DNA of 64,000 bases, from assembly GCF_001652265.1 (NCBI RefSeq), contig NZ_LWBS01000044.1:80710-144709 (forward strand). Direction: 5' to 3'. Numbering within the stretch: position 1 is the stretch's first letter; the number at the start of each line of letters is the position of its first letter. Below are positions 25,790 through 33,815 of this stretch, piece after piece. This stretch comes from Rhizobium leguminosarum (GTDB lineage: Bacteria > Pseudomonadota > Alphaproteobacteria > Rhizobiales > Rhizobiaceae). The notes beneath the pieces were generated by a model. It saw nothing but the letters and a program-made list of their open reading frames with translations. It was not told the origin of the DNA and did not search any database. The translations under genes were made by a program, and so were the position numbers.

Positions 25790-26721
25790 GCTTTTGCGTC
25801 CTTGGCTGGAATTGGGTGAACAGTGCCGCCGGTCTCGTCGCCGAAATAGACGCCGAAATTGCCGATCGAGCTTTCCATCGCGAAACGGTTGACGATATCG
25901 GCAGTCGAACTGGTCTTGAACTTTGCCGCAACCAATGCGTCAGGCTTCAGGAACCTGCCGCCGGCAGGCTCGCCCTCTCCGGCAACGGCGTGATAGACGA
26001 TGTGCTGCTTGCCGTCGCTCTTGCCCTCATAAACCGAATAGAGAAAGCCGATGCTGACTTTCAACCCGGTGAGCGTTTCCAGGTATTTTTGCAGCGTCTC
26101 GGTCGGGTTGCCGTCATGGGCGTCGACGCTCGGCAGGGAGAGCACATCCTCGCCGAGCAGCAGAACTTCCCCGCGGCGTTCGACAACGGCTGCAAGTTCC
26201 ATATTGCCTTCGCTTGCCGCGGACACTGCCTTGCTTGCGAGCGTCGGCGTGAAATAGCCGCCACGCGCATAGCCGAGACCGTTGCGGCCGCTATTGTCGA
26301 AAGCTTCGATGCGTCCCATCAAGATGACGTGGTCGCCAGCCTCGATGACCTCTTCCATGGCACATTCGAACCAGGCCGCAACGTTCGAGAATATCGGGCA
26401 GCCTGCCGATCCCCTCGCCCATTCGACCGCCGCAAACCTGTCCTCGACCGGGCGAGCAAAAGTGTTCGACACGTCTTTCTGCATTTCCGAAAGCACGTTG
26501 ATCGCAAAATGCTGCGCTCCGGTCATGGTGGCGAAATTGCGCGACGTCCTGGCAAGGCAGACGAGGAGAAGCGGTGGATTGAGCGAGACCGAGGTGAAGG
26601 AGTTCGCTGTGAAGCCGATCGGATGTCCTTCCCCGTCGCAGGCGGTGACGACAGTCACCCCGGTCGGAAAAGCCCCGAATGCATCTCGCAGTGCTCTTGG
26701 GTCGACAGTCTGGATTGTCAT
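25786..26721 (-). CDS. Flavin reductase with extra C-terminal Nudix-like region (small component)
   Basis: Reduces FMN or FAD with NAD(P)H for the neighbouring monooxygenase. Residues 1-165 are a flavin reductase domain (FPTGVTVVTACDGEGHPIGF, SFTSVSLNPPLLLVCLARTS, FAINVLSEMQ). The remaining 145 residues are unusual: MELAAVVERRGEVLLLGEDV, then GNPTETLQKYLETLTGLKVS and IVYHAVAGEGEPAGGRFLKP. This order of strand, helix and strand resembles a Nudix fold, but the REXXEE catalytic signature is lost, so the region may bind a nucleotide or effector without hydrolysing it. Gene overlaps on both sides (4 bp) show tight coupling. The Nudix reading is by eye. Confidence 0.82.
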   Translation of the reverse strand: MTIQTVDPRALRDAFGAFPTGVTVVTACDGEGHPIGFTANSFTSVSLNPPLLLVCLARTSRNFATMTGAQHFAINVLSEMQKDVSNTFARPVEDRFAAVEWARGSAGCPIFSNVAAWFECAMEEVIEAGDHVILMGRIEAFDNSGRNGLGYARGGYFTPTLASKAVSAASEGNMELAAVVERRGEVLLLGEDVLSLPSVDAHDGNPTETLQKYLETLTGLKVSIGFLYSVYEGKSDGKQHIVYHAVAGEGEPAGGRFLKPDALVAAKFKTSSTADIVNRFAMESSIGNFGVYFGDETGGTVHPIPAKDAKA

Positions 26722-27563
26722 CGTTCATCCTCCCCGAACGATAGCCACTCAGCGAGCAGCGAATTGACGATATCAGGTGCGGTCAGGTTCACCATATGAC
26801 GATGCCCTTCGACGATGCGGGCGTAGCCCCGCGGCGCAAGCTCTGCCATTTGCGTCGCCATCAAGGGCGTCGAGTTCGGATCATCGGACCCCGTCAGAAA
26901 CAGCGCCGGACCAGCCACGTCTTTCCAGCCGTCAGCATAGGTCTCGTCTCCTCCAGCGAAGGCGGCGTAAGCGACGGCATATCCCTGGGGATCGACGAGG
27001 TTCAGCCATTTTCGCGTCAATTCACGCGCAGTGACGCTGTCCGCATCTTCACCGAACCAGCGGGCCAGCGGACCTTCCTTGTCGACGCCCGATACCGGAA
27101 TGGCCGCGGCCCGCGAAAGCACGGCAGCCTTTGCTTCGGGGTCACGCCTGTAGACGCCGTTGAGGTAAGCCACGCGGCTGATCCGCTCGCCAAAGGTCGC
27201 GGCCACCCCTCCTGAAACCAGTGCGCCCATCGAGTGCCCGGCAACATTTGCGGTGTCGATTGCCATCTCGTCGAGAAAGCGTCCGAACCAGGCGACGAAC
27301 TCCTCGAGCCGACTGCCCGCCGGCAGCATTGCGCTCTCCCCATGTCCCGGCATATCGACAGCGATGACGCGATGGCCTGCAGACAGAAATGCGATCTGCG
27401 GAGCCCAGGCCTCGAGCCGCATGCCGACGCCATGAATGAGAACCAGCGGCTCGCCGCTGCCGGCCTCATGATAGGCCGTTCCGCTTGCCGTCTTCTTTCG
27501 GGGCAAGGCACCGGCGGCGTTTGTTGCTGCAGCGGTGCGTGTCGTCGATCCGGCTGTCAGCAT
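26718..27563 (-). CDS. Alpha/beta hydrolase (TgnD-like role proposed)
   Basis: A 281-aa soluble hydrolase. The oxyanion region LVLIHGVGMRLEAW, the DMPGHGES motif and the nucleophile elbow VAGHSMGALVS (Ser111) are intact, with a C-terminal candidate histidine in VEGHRHMVNL. The first 25 residues are a low-complexity Ala/Thr stretch that may be over-extended, since no internal start is clearly better. In trigonelline degradation an alpha/beta hydrolase (TgnD) splits methylformamido-methylene succinate into succinic semialdehyde, methylamine, formate and CO2; this gene fills that slot by position and family. Confidence 0.85.
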   Translation of the reverse strand: MLTAGSTTRTAAATNAAGALPRKKTASGTAYHEAGSGEPLVLIHGVGMRLEAWAPQIAFLSAGHRVIAVDMPGHGESAMLPAGSRLEEFVAWFGRFLDEMAIDTANVAGHSMGALVSGGVAATFGERISRVAYLNGVYRRDPEAKAAVLSRAAAIPVSGVDKEGPLARWFGEDADSVTARELTRKWLNLVDPQGYAVAYAAFAGGDETYADGWKDVAGPALFLTGSDDPNSTPLMATQMAELAPRGYARIVEGHRHMVNLTAPDIVNSLLAEWLSFGEDER

Positions 27564-27578
27564 CTCAGAGCCGCTCCC

Positions 27579-28181
27579 TCAAACGCCCGCAGGATTGGCA
27601 ACGTCCTGCCCCAGGTCTTTCAGATCCTGGTAGCGGTCGCCGATACGGTGATGCGGGCGCCCGCCTATCGAAGCACCGAGGGCAACGACGATCTCGTCGG
27701 CAGCAGGCGCGTCGGAGATCGACGTCTGGATGGTCAGATAGTGCGAACGGCGGCCCTCATCGTTCTTGTCCATCAGCGGGATCATGATCGGCGCATTGGC
27801 CGGACCGCGTGTGTTGCAGAAGGCGAGATAGGACTTGGCGCCGACGGCCTGGCGATAAAAATTGCCGAAACGCAGCGTGTGGATAAGCGCGGACCCGTGT
27901 TCGATCTCGCCGTCCAGGCCGACGACAGCGGACTTTCCATATCCCTCGACAGCCTCGCCGGACCCGACCGCATCAATGATCATCTTGGTCAGCAACTCGC
28001 CGAGCACTGGAGCGCCTGCGTGAATTTCGGGCTTGAGGTCGTCGACGAAGCCGCGACCGGCCCAGGGATTCTTCACGACCGCGAAGGCGGTAAACAGCTT
28101 CAGCGGAACCGGCGCGGCCTTGCCGCCTTCGATCAGCGTCGTTTCGATCTGCAGTCCCGTCTTGCGAATTTGAATGGCCAT
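27579..28181 (-). CDS. DUF1185 'amino acid synthesis' family protein
   Basis: A 200-aa protein of the PF06684 type: FTAFAVVKNPWAGRGFVDDL, GEAVEGYGKSAVVGLDGEIEHGSALIHTL and ADEIVVALGASIGGRPHHRIGDR are family hallmarks. The family name is historical and no reaction is established. It is the first gene of the eleven-gene run, 25 bp downstream of a perfect 20-bp palindrome. The ATG at 28181 follows GAGGTGC and is preferred over a start four codons upstream. Its position implies an early step, such as ring opening or uptake-linked modification. Confidence 0.82.
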   Translation of the reverse strand: MAIQIRKTGLQIETTLIEGGKAAPVPLKLFTAFAVVKNPWAGRGFVDDLKPEIHAGAPVLGELLTKMIIDAVGSGEAVEGYGKSAVVGLDGEIEHGSALIHTLRFGNFYRQAVGAKSYLAFCNTRGPANAPIMIPLMDKNDEGRRSHYLTIQTSISDAPAADEIVVALGASIGGRPHHRIGDRYQDLKDLGQDVANPAGV

Positions 28182-28205
28182 CGAGCACCTCATTTCTCAA
28201 TATCG

Positions 28206-28225
28206 TATTATGGTATACCATAATA
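28206..28225. promoter_or_regulatory. FadR/GntR-type operator 1 (perfect 20-bp palindrome)
   Basis: TATTATGGTATACCATAATA is a perfect palindrome 25 bp before the DUF1185 start, containing the core TGGTATACCA. Related cores occur at 28441-28453 and before the GntR gene at 29356-29370. Confidence 0.7.
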
Positions 28226-28596
28226 TATTGGTGTCAAGTTGGTTGCTGCGAGAACGCAGTTCAGGCCGAGGCGGAGTTTTCAATTTGGCGCGCGCGCACT
28301 CTCGACCCACCGGGCAGCGCTTTCTTCCCGTCAGCGCGTTGTCAGCTGACAAACGACATGGCGGCGCCCCGCGGGGGCCGGCCGAGTCCAGAAGTCATAC
28401 GGTCACCCCAGTTCATGATGCCGCCTTATATATTACTTAATATGGCATACCATCACATTGGACAAAGTTGGGTGTCAAGCGCGGAGTATGGATTCCGCTG
28501 AATTGCGCGGAACATTATCGCGAATGGAGTGATATCGACAGCTGAGATGAGCGCTTTGCCAGGGCCTGCGGGGAAGCGGCAGGGGCCTGTTCGTGC
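28226..28596. other. Intergenic region with no gene seen
   Basis: About 370 bp between the catabolic operon promoter and the end of the GntR gene. Apart from the operator-like site at 28441-28453, nothing convincing was found. The open frame crossing it on the plus strand has no ribosome-binding site and no recognisable family. Confidence 0.5.
28441..28453. promoter_or_regulatory. FadR/GntR-type operator 2
   Basis: TATGGCATACCAT matches operator 1 at 12 of 13 positions and keeps the TGG-N3-ACCA arms. It lies about 260 bp upstream of the operon and could support DNA looping with operator 1. Confidence 0.55.
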
Positions 28597-29289
28597 CTAT
28601 CCGGCAGGCTTCTTCGCCGACAGCACCGCTTCAGCGATAGCGCTTGCGGCGGCGACGTGATCCATCGCGGCCCGGTAAGCGCCCTCGCCGTCACCGCGGC
28701 GGATGGCGTCGACGATCTTCGACATCTGCAGCGGTCCTTCGATGCCGCGTCTCTCAGTCTTGATCGTCATCGAGCGCAGATGGTTGATGCGCACGGTGAG
28801 GAGATTGACGACACCCCAGGCAACATTCCTGTCAACCATCGTGAACAGCGTGTGATAGAAGGAAGAGGTGTTCGTCAGCACAGCCGACATGTCATTGTCA
28901 CGGTAGCTGTTGCGGATCCCGGCCAGAGATTCCTCCAGCGCGGCGACGATCTCCGGGCTGCGGCGCTCCGCGCATAGCCGCGCCGCCATGCCTTCCAGCG
29001 CGCCGCGGATCTCATAGATTTGCTTGGCTTCGTCGATGTCGAGCTGCGCGACGATCGGCCCCTTGTTCGGCAGATTGGCGACAAGCCCTTCCGATTCCAA
29101 ATGCCTCAGAACCTCGCGCACGACTGTTCGGCTGACGCCGAGCTGGGCGCAGAGGTCACGCTCGACAAGGCGATCTCCGGGACGAAAATATCCGTTGACG
29201 ATGGCTTCGCGGACCTTGTCGAGCGCCAATTCCCGCAAGGTCTTTGCAGGACGCTCGACTCGAATTGCGTCCTTCAGAGCACCGCTCAT
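28597..29289 (-). CDS. GntR-family transcriptional regulator, FadR subfamily (FCD domain)
   Basis: A 230-aa regulator with an N-terminal winged helix (VREAIVNGYFRPGDRLVERD, GVSRTVVREVLRHLESEGLV) and an all-helical FCD ligand domain (IYEIRGALEGMAARLCAERR; HTLFTMVDRNVAW). It lies on the same strand as, and upstream of, the catabolic run, separated by 415 bp. Three sites with consensus TGGYRTACCA flank it and the operon, arguing for autoregulation and control of the catabolic genes. FCD regulators usually bind carboxylate effectors, probably the substrate or an intermediate. Confidence 0.9.
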   Translation of the reverse strand: MSGALKDAIRVERPAKTLRELALDKVREAIVNGYFRPGDRLVERDLCAQLGVSRTVVREVLRHLESEGLVANLPNKGPIVAQLDIDEAKQIYEIRGALEGMAARLCAERRSPEIVAALEESLAGIRNSYRDNDMSAVLTNTSSFYHTLFTMVDRNVAWGVVNLLTVRINHLRSMTIKTERRGIEGPLQMSKIVDAIRRGDGEGAYRAAMDHVAAASAIAEAVLSAKKPAG

Positions 29290-29355
29290 TGTCTACCTCA
29301 GTGTTGGACTTTGCACGCTCAACTTCCGCCGCCGCGGCCGAATGCAAGAATCGTA

Positions 29356-29370
29356 TTATGGCGTACCAGA
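29356..29370. promoter_or_regulatory. FadR/GntR-type operator 3, before the regulator's own gene
   Basis: TTATGGCGTACCAGA carries the TGG-N3-ACCA core about 70 bp upstream of the GntR start. It is less symmetric than operator 1, as expected for a weaker autoregulatory site. Confidence 0.55.
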
Positions 29371-29488
29371 TACTGTAGCTGGCGGCGGCCGGCAATTCAA
29401 CAAGCGCTGTGCCGACCTATGGCGCCGCCCGTCTTGTCAGACGCGCAAAGGACGCTGTAGCTTTGATCTGCTGCCTAAACGTCGGGAG

Positions 29489-30850
29489 CTAGCCTCTAGA
29501 AACAATCTCCTCGACCACGACTTTGGCCTGCACCCGGATATCCGGTACGGCCGTGATCTCCCAGAATTGTCCTGCCGTCAGGGCGCCGACCGCAAATAGT
29601 CGGGCCGGCGAGATACGGGACGGGGCTATCACCTCGGAAGCGGCATCCACCTGGATCCCGAGGCCAAGAGGATCGGGGACAATCAACTCAAAGCGGCTCA
29701 TTTCCTTCAAAAGCGGTGAATGACTGATCCCGGCCCGCTCCATTCCCGTGCAGTTGACGAGCCAGTCCGCCCTGATCTCGGCGATCTCGCGCGTCGCTCT
29801 GACCCTGTAGCTGGCAACGAGCCGGCCCTCCTCGGCCCCGACCGATTTCAGGAAGCCCGCGTGGAAACGAACGGTTCCGTCTAAGACCAGCTTCTCAAAC
29901 CTGTCGAACACGTCAGGCGCGACCCGGTGACGATGGATGTTCCACCAGGGAAGCGCATGCCTGAGGAAGCGTGCCCGCTCCTTGCTCGAAAGCCGTTGCC
30001 AGAGAGCCTGCGTTGCAGGCCTCAGACCGTCCATCACGGCTCGCCAGTCGGCAACCGTCCTACTCTTTCCCCGCAGGGTCTTCAATATGCCGCTGATCGT
30101 ATCCGGAAGCGTCTCGACGTCGATCGGCAGAGGCGCCGGCGGCTTCCACGCGTGCCCGAGCGGCGCAAGCCCACGCCGCGAAAGCACATCGATCTTGCCG
30201 GCGTGGCCATGGGCGCGAAGCGCCAGCACCTGATCGATCATCGTCAGGCCGGATCCGAGGATACACACCGCATCGGATGGTGCGACGCGCCTCAGCCACG
30301 AAAGCCGCCACGGGTTCTCGATGATGCGCGATCGCAGCAATGGCGGGACCTCGTCCGGAGCGACCGGCAGGGTCGCGTTCCCGACGCCGAGGCAAAGCAC
30401 CACGTTCTTTCCGGCAATCTCGTCACCATTGCCGAGATGGAAGGCCAGCGTGCTGCTGTAACGTTCCACGCATCCCGCCGCCTTGGCCTTGATGAAATCG
30501 ACCCGGCAACGGCCGTCCCGCTTTCGAAGCAGCCGAGCAAGCGTATCGCGGACATAAAGACCGTAATCGCTGCGCGAAGCGAAATCGCCGGCCTTCAACG
30601 GGCGTCCATGGCTTTTCAGCCAGTCGACAAAGTCGTCGGGTTGATGCGGCAGCAGGCTCATGCGGCCGGCGGGAACATTGAGGCGATGGAGATAGAGTTC
30701 CGTCCGGTAGGCCGTCCCGCGGCCGAAGCCAGGATCGTCGCCGACGACGGCGATCTTCGCCGAAGCGGGAAGCTGCTCGATGAGATTGCAGGTAACCGCG
30801 ATCGCTGAAAAACCGGAACCGACCACGATAACATCATATGTCAAATGCAT
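29489..30850 (-). CDS. FAD/NAD(P)-binding protein (PF13454-type flavoprotein)
   Basis: A 453-aa flavoprotein with an N-terminal dinucleotide motif (YDVIVVGSGFSAIAVTCNLIE), a second one (DAVCILGSGLTMIDQVLAL) and FGRGTAYRTELYLHRLNVPAGRM typical of the FAD/NAD(P)-binding group annotated as HydR/YdhS-like. No catalytic reaction can be assigned. It is divergent from tauABC across a 217-bp promoter carrying a weak copy of the sulfur-island GTCTA element, so it may act in organosulfur use, for example as an oxidoreductase on imported sulfonates. That is inference from position. Confidence 0.75.
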   Translation of the reverse strand: MHLTYDVIVVGSGFSAIAVTCNLIEQLPASAKIAVVGDDPGFGRGTAYRTELYLHRLNVPAGRMSLLPHQPDDFVDWLKSHGRPLKAGDFASRSDYGLYVRDTLARLLRKRDGRCRVDFIKAKAAGCVERYSSTLAFHLGNGDEIAGKNVVLCLGVGNATLPVAPDEVPPLLRSRIIENPWRLSWLRRVAPSDAVCILGSGLTMIDQVLALRAHGHAGKIDVLSRRGLAPLGHAWKPPAPLPIDVETLPDTISGILKTLRGKSRTVADWRAVMDGLRPATQALWQRLSSKERARFLRHALPWWNIHRHRVAPDVFDRFEKLVLDGTVRFHAGFLKSVGAEEGRLVASYRVRATREIAEIRADWLVNCTGMERAGISHSPLLKEMSRFELIVPDPLGLGIQVDAASEVIAPSRISPARLFAVGALTAGQFWEITAVPDIRVQAKVVVEEIVSRG

Positions 30851-30959
30851 TCTCCCTGAAGCTCAGAACGTCATCGAGACATTTCGTCATTCAAGCCCCG
30901 TGTCGCTCGCCGGTCCCTGCTGATCGCACGAGCGGCAGAATCACGAAAACAATTATCTT

Positions 30960-30981
30960 TATAGTCTATAAATATAGTTTG
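30960..30981. promoter_or_regulatory. Candidate sulfur-regulon element (weak copy)
   Basis: TATAGTCTATAAATATAG matches the left half of the elements at 36715-36743 and 46131-46159 (GTCTAYAAA), but its right half is degenerate. It lies between the divergent flavoprotein gene and tauA. Confidence 0.4.
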
Positions 30982-31034
30982 TTATTTCTCCCGCTAGCCC
31001 CTCCCCAACCATTACGCTTTTGAGGGTGAGATCA

Positions 31035-31050
31035 AGGGCCATGCGGCCCT
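31035..31050 (+). other. Leader hairpin before tauA
   Basis: AGGGCC-ATGC-GGCCCT is a perfect 6-bp stem 18 bp before the tauA start, just upstream of the AAAGGGG ribosome-binding site. It may affect translation initiation; there is no attenuator peptide in view. Confidence 0.4.
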
Positions 31051-31067
31051 GAACAAAGGGGCTCAAA

Positions 31068-32081
31068 ATGAATTTCAGGAATTTGGTTGCCGCAATCGCC
31101 GTCGGCGTCGGCACTCTTACAACGGCTGTTGTCGCTGAAGCGGCGGACAAGAAGGTCGTCGTCGCCTATCAAACCGATGCCTTGCCGTCTTCCGTAGGGA
31201 TCGCCAATGCCGAATTCGCCAAGGAGACGGGATACGAGATCGATTTCCGCAGGTTCAATTCGGGCGCTGAAATCTTTGCGGCCATTGCATCCGGCGATGT
31301 CCAGGTCGGCTATGTCGGCTCCAGCCCGTTTGCGGCTGCGGTGTCACGCGGGCTCGAGGTCAAGGCCTTTTACCTCGCCTCCATCTCGGGCATCGACGAG
31401 GCTCTCGTCGTTCGCAACGGTTCCGGTATCGAAAGCCTGAATGATCTGAAGGGCAAGAAGCTCGCTGCCGCACCGGTATCCACGGACCACTATCAGCTCC
31501 TGGCGCTGATCAAATCGCTGGGCCTGACCGAAAAGGACGTTCAGGTCTTCGCAATCCCTCAGCCTGAGATCGTCGCCAGCTATAATCGCGGCGACATCGA
31601 CGGCGGCTTCGTCTGGGATCCGGCGCTGACCGAACTGAAGAAGAACGGAAAGGTTCTGGTCACCTCCAAGGAGGTGGCAGACAAGGGTGCGCCAACATTC
31701 TCGGCCTGGGTCGCGACCTCGACGTTTGCCGCCGACAACCCGGACTTTCTGAAGGGTTTCGCTTCGGTCATCAACAAATACTACGCGTCCTTCGCGTCGG
31801 ACAAATCCGCCTGGGGGCCCGACAGCGACAATGCCAAGTCGCTTGCCAAGCTTCTCGGCGGAACACCCGACCAGCAGGCCTCGGCCCTGAAGAACCTGAC
31901 GCTGCTGACGCCTGAAGTTCAGGCATCGGATGCCTGGCTCGGCGGCGGCGAAAAGGCGGGTGCCGGCAAAATCCTCAAGGACACGGCATCGTTCCTGAAG
32001 GAACAGGGCAAGGTTTCCGACGTGCTGGCGAATTACGGCGCCTTCGTCACCGCAGATGCCCTCACCGGCGTCAGCAACTGA
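31068..32081 (+). CDS. tauA: Taurine/sulfonate ABC transporter substrate-binding protein TauA
   Basis: Periplasmic receptor for taurine or related sulfonates, 337 aa with a signal peptide (cleavage near AEA-AD, about residue 26). It follows E. coli TauA closely in motif order: VVVAYQTDALPS, FNSGAEIFAAIASGDVQVGYVGSSPFA, ISTTHY-like VSTDHYQLLALIKSLG, YNRGDIDGGFVWDPAL and TASFLKEQGKV. It is the first gene of tauABC. There is no tauD dioxygenase here, so the imported sulfonate must be desulfonated by an enzyme encoded elsewhere or by one of the island's flavin monooxygenases. Confidence 0.9.
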   Translation: MNFRNLVAAIAVGVGTLTTAVVAEAADKKVVVAYQTDALPSSVGIANAEFAKETGYEIDFRRFNSGAEIFAAIASGDVQVGYVGSSPFAAAVSRGLEVKAFYLASISGIDEALVVRNGSGIESLNDLKGKKLAAAPVSTDHYQLLALIKSLGLTEKDVQVFAIPQPEIVASYNRGDIDGGFVWDPALTELKKNGKVLVTSKEVADKGAPTFSAWVATSTFAADNPDFLKGFASVINKYYASFASDKSAWGPDSDNAKSLAKLLGGTPDQQASALKNLTLLTPEVQASDAWLGGGEKAGAGKILKDTASFLKEQGKVSDVLANYGAFVTADALTGVSN

Positions 32082-32088
32082 TCCTCCC

Positions 32089-32119
32089 TGACGCCGGCGC
32101 AGTCGTTGCGCCGGCGTCA
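32089..32119 (+). other. Intra-operon hairpin between tauA and tauB
   Basis: TGACGCCGGCGCA-GTCGT-TGCGCCGGCGTCA is a perfect 13-bp stem with a 5-base loop and no T-run, placed directly after the binding-protein gene. It probably stabilises tauA mRNA and sets the tauA:tauB ratio. Confidence 0.7.
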
Positions 32120-32136
32120 AACCTGCGAGCGGCAAC

Positions 32137-32925
32137 ATGCTTAAAGTCGATCACGCCAGCGTTTTCTTCGCAGCCCGCGACGGGCGGACCGTCCACGCGC
32201 TCGATCGCGTTTCCTTCGATATTCCCGAGCGGGGCTTCGTCGTCGCACTCGGGGCGTCGGGATGCGGCAAATCAACCCTTCTCAACGCGATTGCCGGTTT
32301 CCTTCCGCTTTCGGATGGCCGGATCACACTCGATGGCCGCGCGATCGAACAACCCGGCGCGGACCGTGGCGTCGTCTTTCAGAAAGACTCGCTGCTGCCC
32401 TGGAAATCCGTTGTCGACAATGTCGCACTCGGTTTGAAATTCGCCGGGGTCAAGCGCAAGGACCGCCAAGCGCGCGCGCTGGAGCTGCTCCGGGTCGTCG
32501 GCCTCGACGAATTCGCCGGCGCTTTTCCCTACGAGCTGTCGGGCGGCATGCGCCAGCGTGTCGGCATCGCACGCGCTCTGGCAACAAATCCCGACATCCT
32601 GCTGATGGACGAGCCGTTCGGCGCACTCGACAGCCTGACGCGCGAGCAGATGCAGGAACTGCTGGTTTCCATCTGGGATAAAACGGCAAAGAAGGTCTTC
32701 TTCATCACGCACTCGATCGAAGAGGCCTTGTTCCTGGGCACGCAGGTCCTGGTCATGTCGCCTCGACCGGGACGCGTCGTGGCACGCTTCGATCTGGATT
32801 TCGTTCGCCGCTTCGCCGAAACCGGCGACGCCCGATCGATCAAGGCGTCGCCGCAATTTGCCGAGCTGCGCGCGGAAATCCGCGCCATTCTCCACAGCAA
32901 TGAAGATCTGAGGAGCGCTGCATGA
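32137..32925 (+). CDS. tauB: Taurine ABC transporter ATP-binding protein TauB
   Basis: ATPase of the sulfonate importer, 262 aa. Walker A is GASGCGKST, the Q-loop region reads [14 protein letters not shown], the signature [15 protein letters not shown] and Walker [15 protein letters not shown], all typical of the nitrate/sulfonate/taurine ATPase group. The following tauC ATG overlaps its stop by 4 bp. Confidence 0.9.
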   Translation: MLKVDHASVFFAARDGRTVHALDRVSFDIPERGFVVALGASGCGKSTLLNAIAGFLPLSDGRITLDGRAIEQPGADRGVVFQKDSLLPWKSVVDNVALGLKFAGVKRKDRQARALELLRVVGLDEFAGAFPYELSGGMRQRVGIARALATNPDILLMDEPFGALDSLTREQMQELLVSIWDKTAKKVFFITHSIEEALFLGTQVLVMSPRPGRVVARFDLDFVRRFAETGDARSIKASPQFAELRAEIRAILHSNEDLRSAA

Positions 32926-33776
32926 GCGATATAGTGCAGGCCCCGCCGATTGCGGCGGGTAGAGAGGACCATCAGGTCAAGCTGGTGAAAATGGCGGGCT
33001 TCGGCGCCGGCGAGAAATCGACGGTGGCCATCAGCGTTGCCACGGCGCTGGCCATACTGCTGCTGTGGTGGCTCGTCTCTGCGCTCGGTGTCGTTCCACA
33101 CTTGTTTCTGCCGCGTCCAGACGAGGTGCTGACACAGATCGGCGCCATCTATCGCGACGGTTACGCCGGAGCGTCACTGTCCGAGCATGTTTTTGCGAGC
33201 CTGTTCCGCATCGTGGTCGCCGCCCTCATCGCCGTTTCCGCCGGCATTCCGCTCGGATTGCTCATGGGCCTGAACCGCTGGGCAAAAGGGGTGCTCGACG
33301 CGCCGATCGAGTTTTACTGGCCGCTTCCGCCACTCTCCTACCTGCCGCTGATGATCATCTGGCTCGGCATCGGCGAGACGTCGAAGATCACGCTGCTGGT
33401 CCTTGCGATGTTCGCACCGATCTGCCTCTCGGCCCAGGCCGGAGTTCGTTCGCTGCCGATCGAGCGGGTCAATGCCGCGCGTTCGCTGGGCGCGAGCCGG
33501 CTGCAGCTCTTCCTGGACATCGTCCTGCCATCCGCCCTGCCCGAGATCCTCACCGGCATTCGAATTGCGCTCGGCGTCGGCTGGGGTACGCTGGTTGCGG
33601 CTGAATTGATCGCGTCCACGCGCGGGATCGGTTTCATGATCATGTCGGCTTCACAGTTCCTGGCGACCGACGTCGTCTTCGTCGGCATCGGCATTATCGC
33701 GATCTGCGCGTTCACCTTCTCGGCCGCCATTCGTTTTCTGGAGGCGTTCCTCGTGCCCTGGAAGGGCAAGCTCTGA
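32922..33776 (+). CDS. tauC: Taurine ABC transporter permease TauC
   Basis: Inner-membrane subunit of 284 aa. After a short cytoplasmic N-terminus the first membrane segment begins near residue 33 ([20 protein letters not shown]). The EAA-like loop is [39 protein letters not shown] (shown in two parts: [16 protein letters not shown] and [12 protein letters not shown]), characteristic of SsuC/TauC permeases. It is the last gene of tauABC, convergent with the ChaC-like gene. Confidence 0.9.
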   Translation: MSDIVQAPPIAAGREDHQVKLVKMAGFGAGEKSTVAISVATALAILLLWWLVSALGVVPHLFLPRPDEVLTQIGAIYRDGYAGASLSEHVFASLFRIVVAALIAVSAGIPLGLLMGLNRWAKGVLDAPIEFYWPLPPLSYLPLMIIWLGIGETSKITLLVLAMFAPICLSAQAGVRSLPIERVNAARSLGASRLQLFLDIVLPSALPEILTGIRIALGVGWGTLVAAELIASTRGIGFMIMSASQFLATDVVFVGIGIIAICAFTFSAAIRFLEAFLVPWKGKL

Positions 33777-33784
33777 CCAGATGC

Positions 33785-33815
33785 GCAGGGGGAGCCATAT
33801 TCAATGGCTTCCTGC
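33785..33815. terminator. Hairpin between convergent tauC and chaC-like gene
   Basis: GCAGG and AGCCAT on the left pair with ATGGCT and CCTGC on the right around an ATTCA loop; the left arm has three extra G's. It could end both convergent transcripts, though no T-run follows. Confidence 0.4.

Noticed and set aside
28174..28440. Plus-strand open frame of 88 codons across the GntR operator region
   Set aside because: It runs through the operators, has no ribosome-binding site and matches no family.
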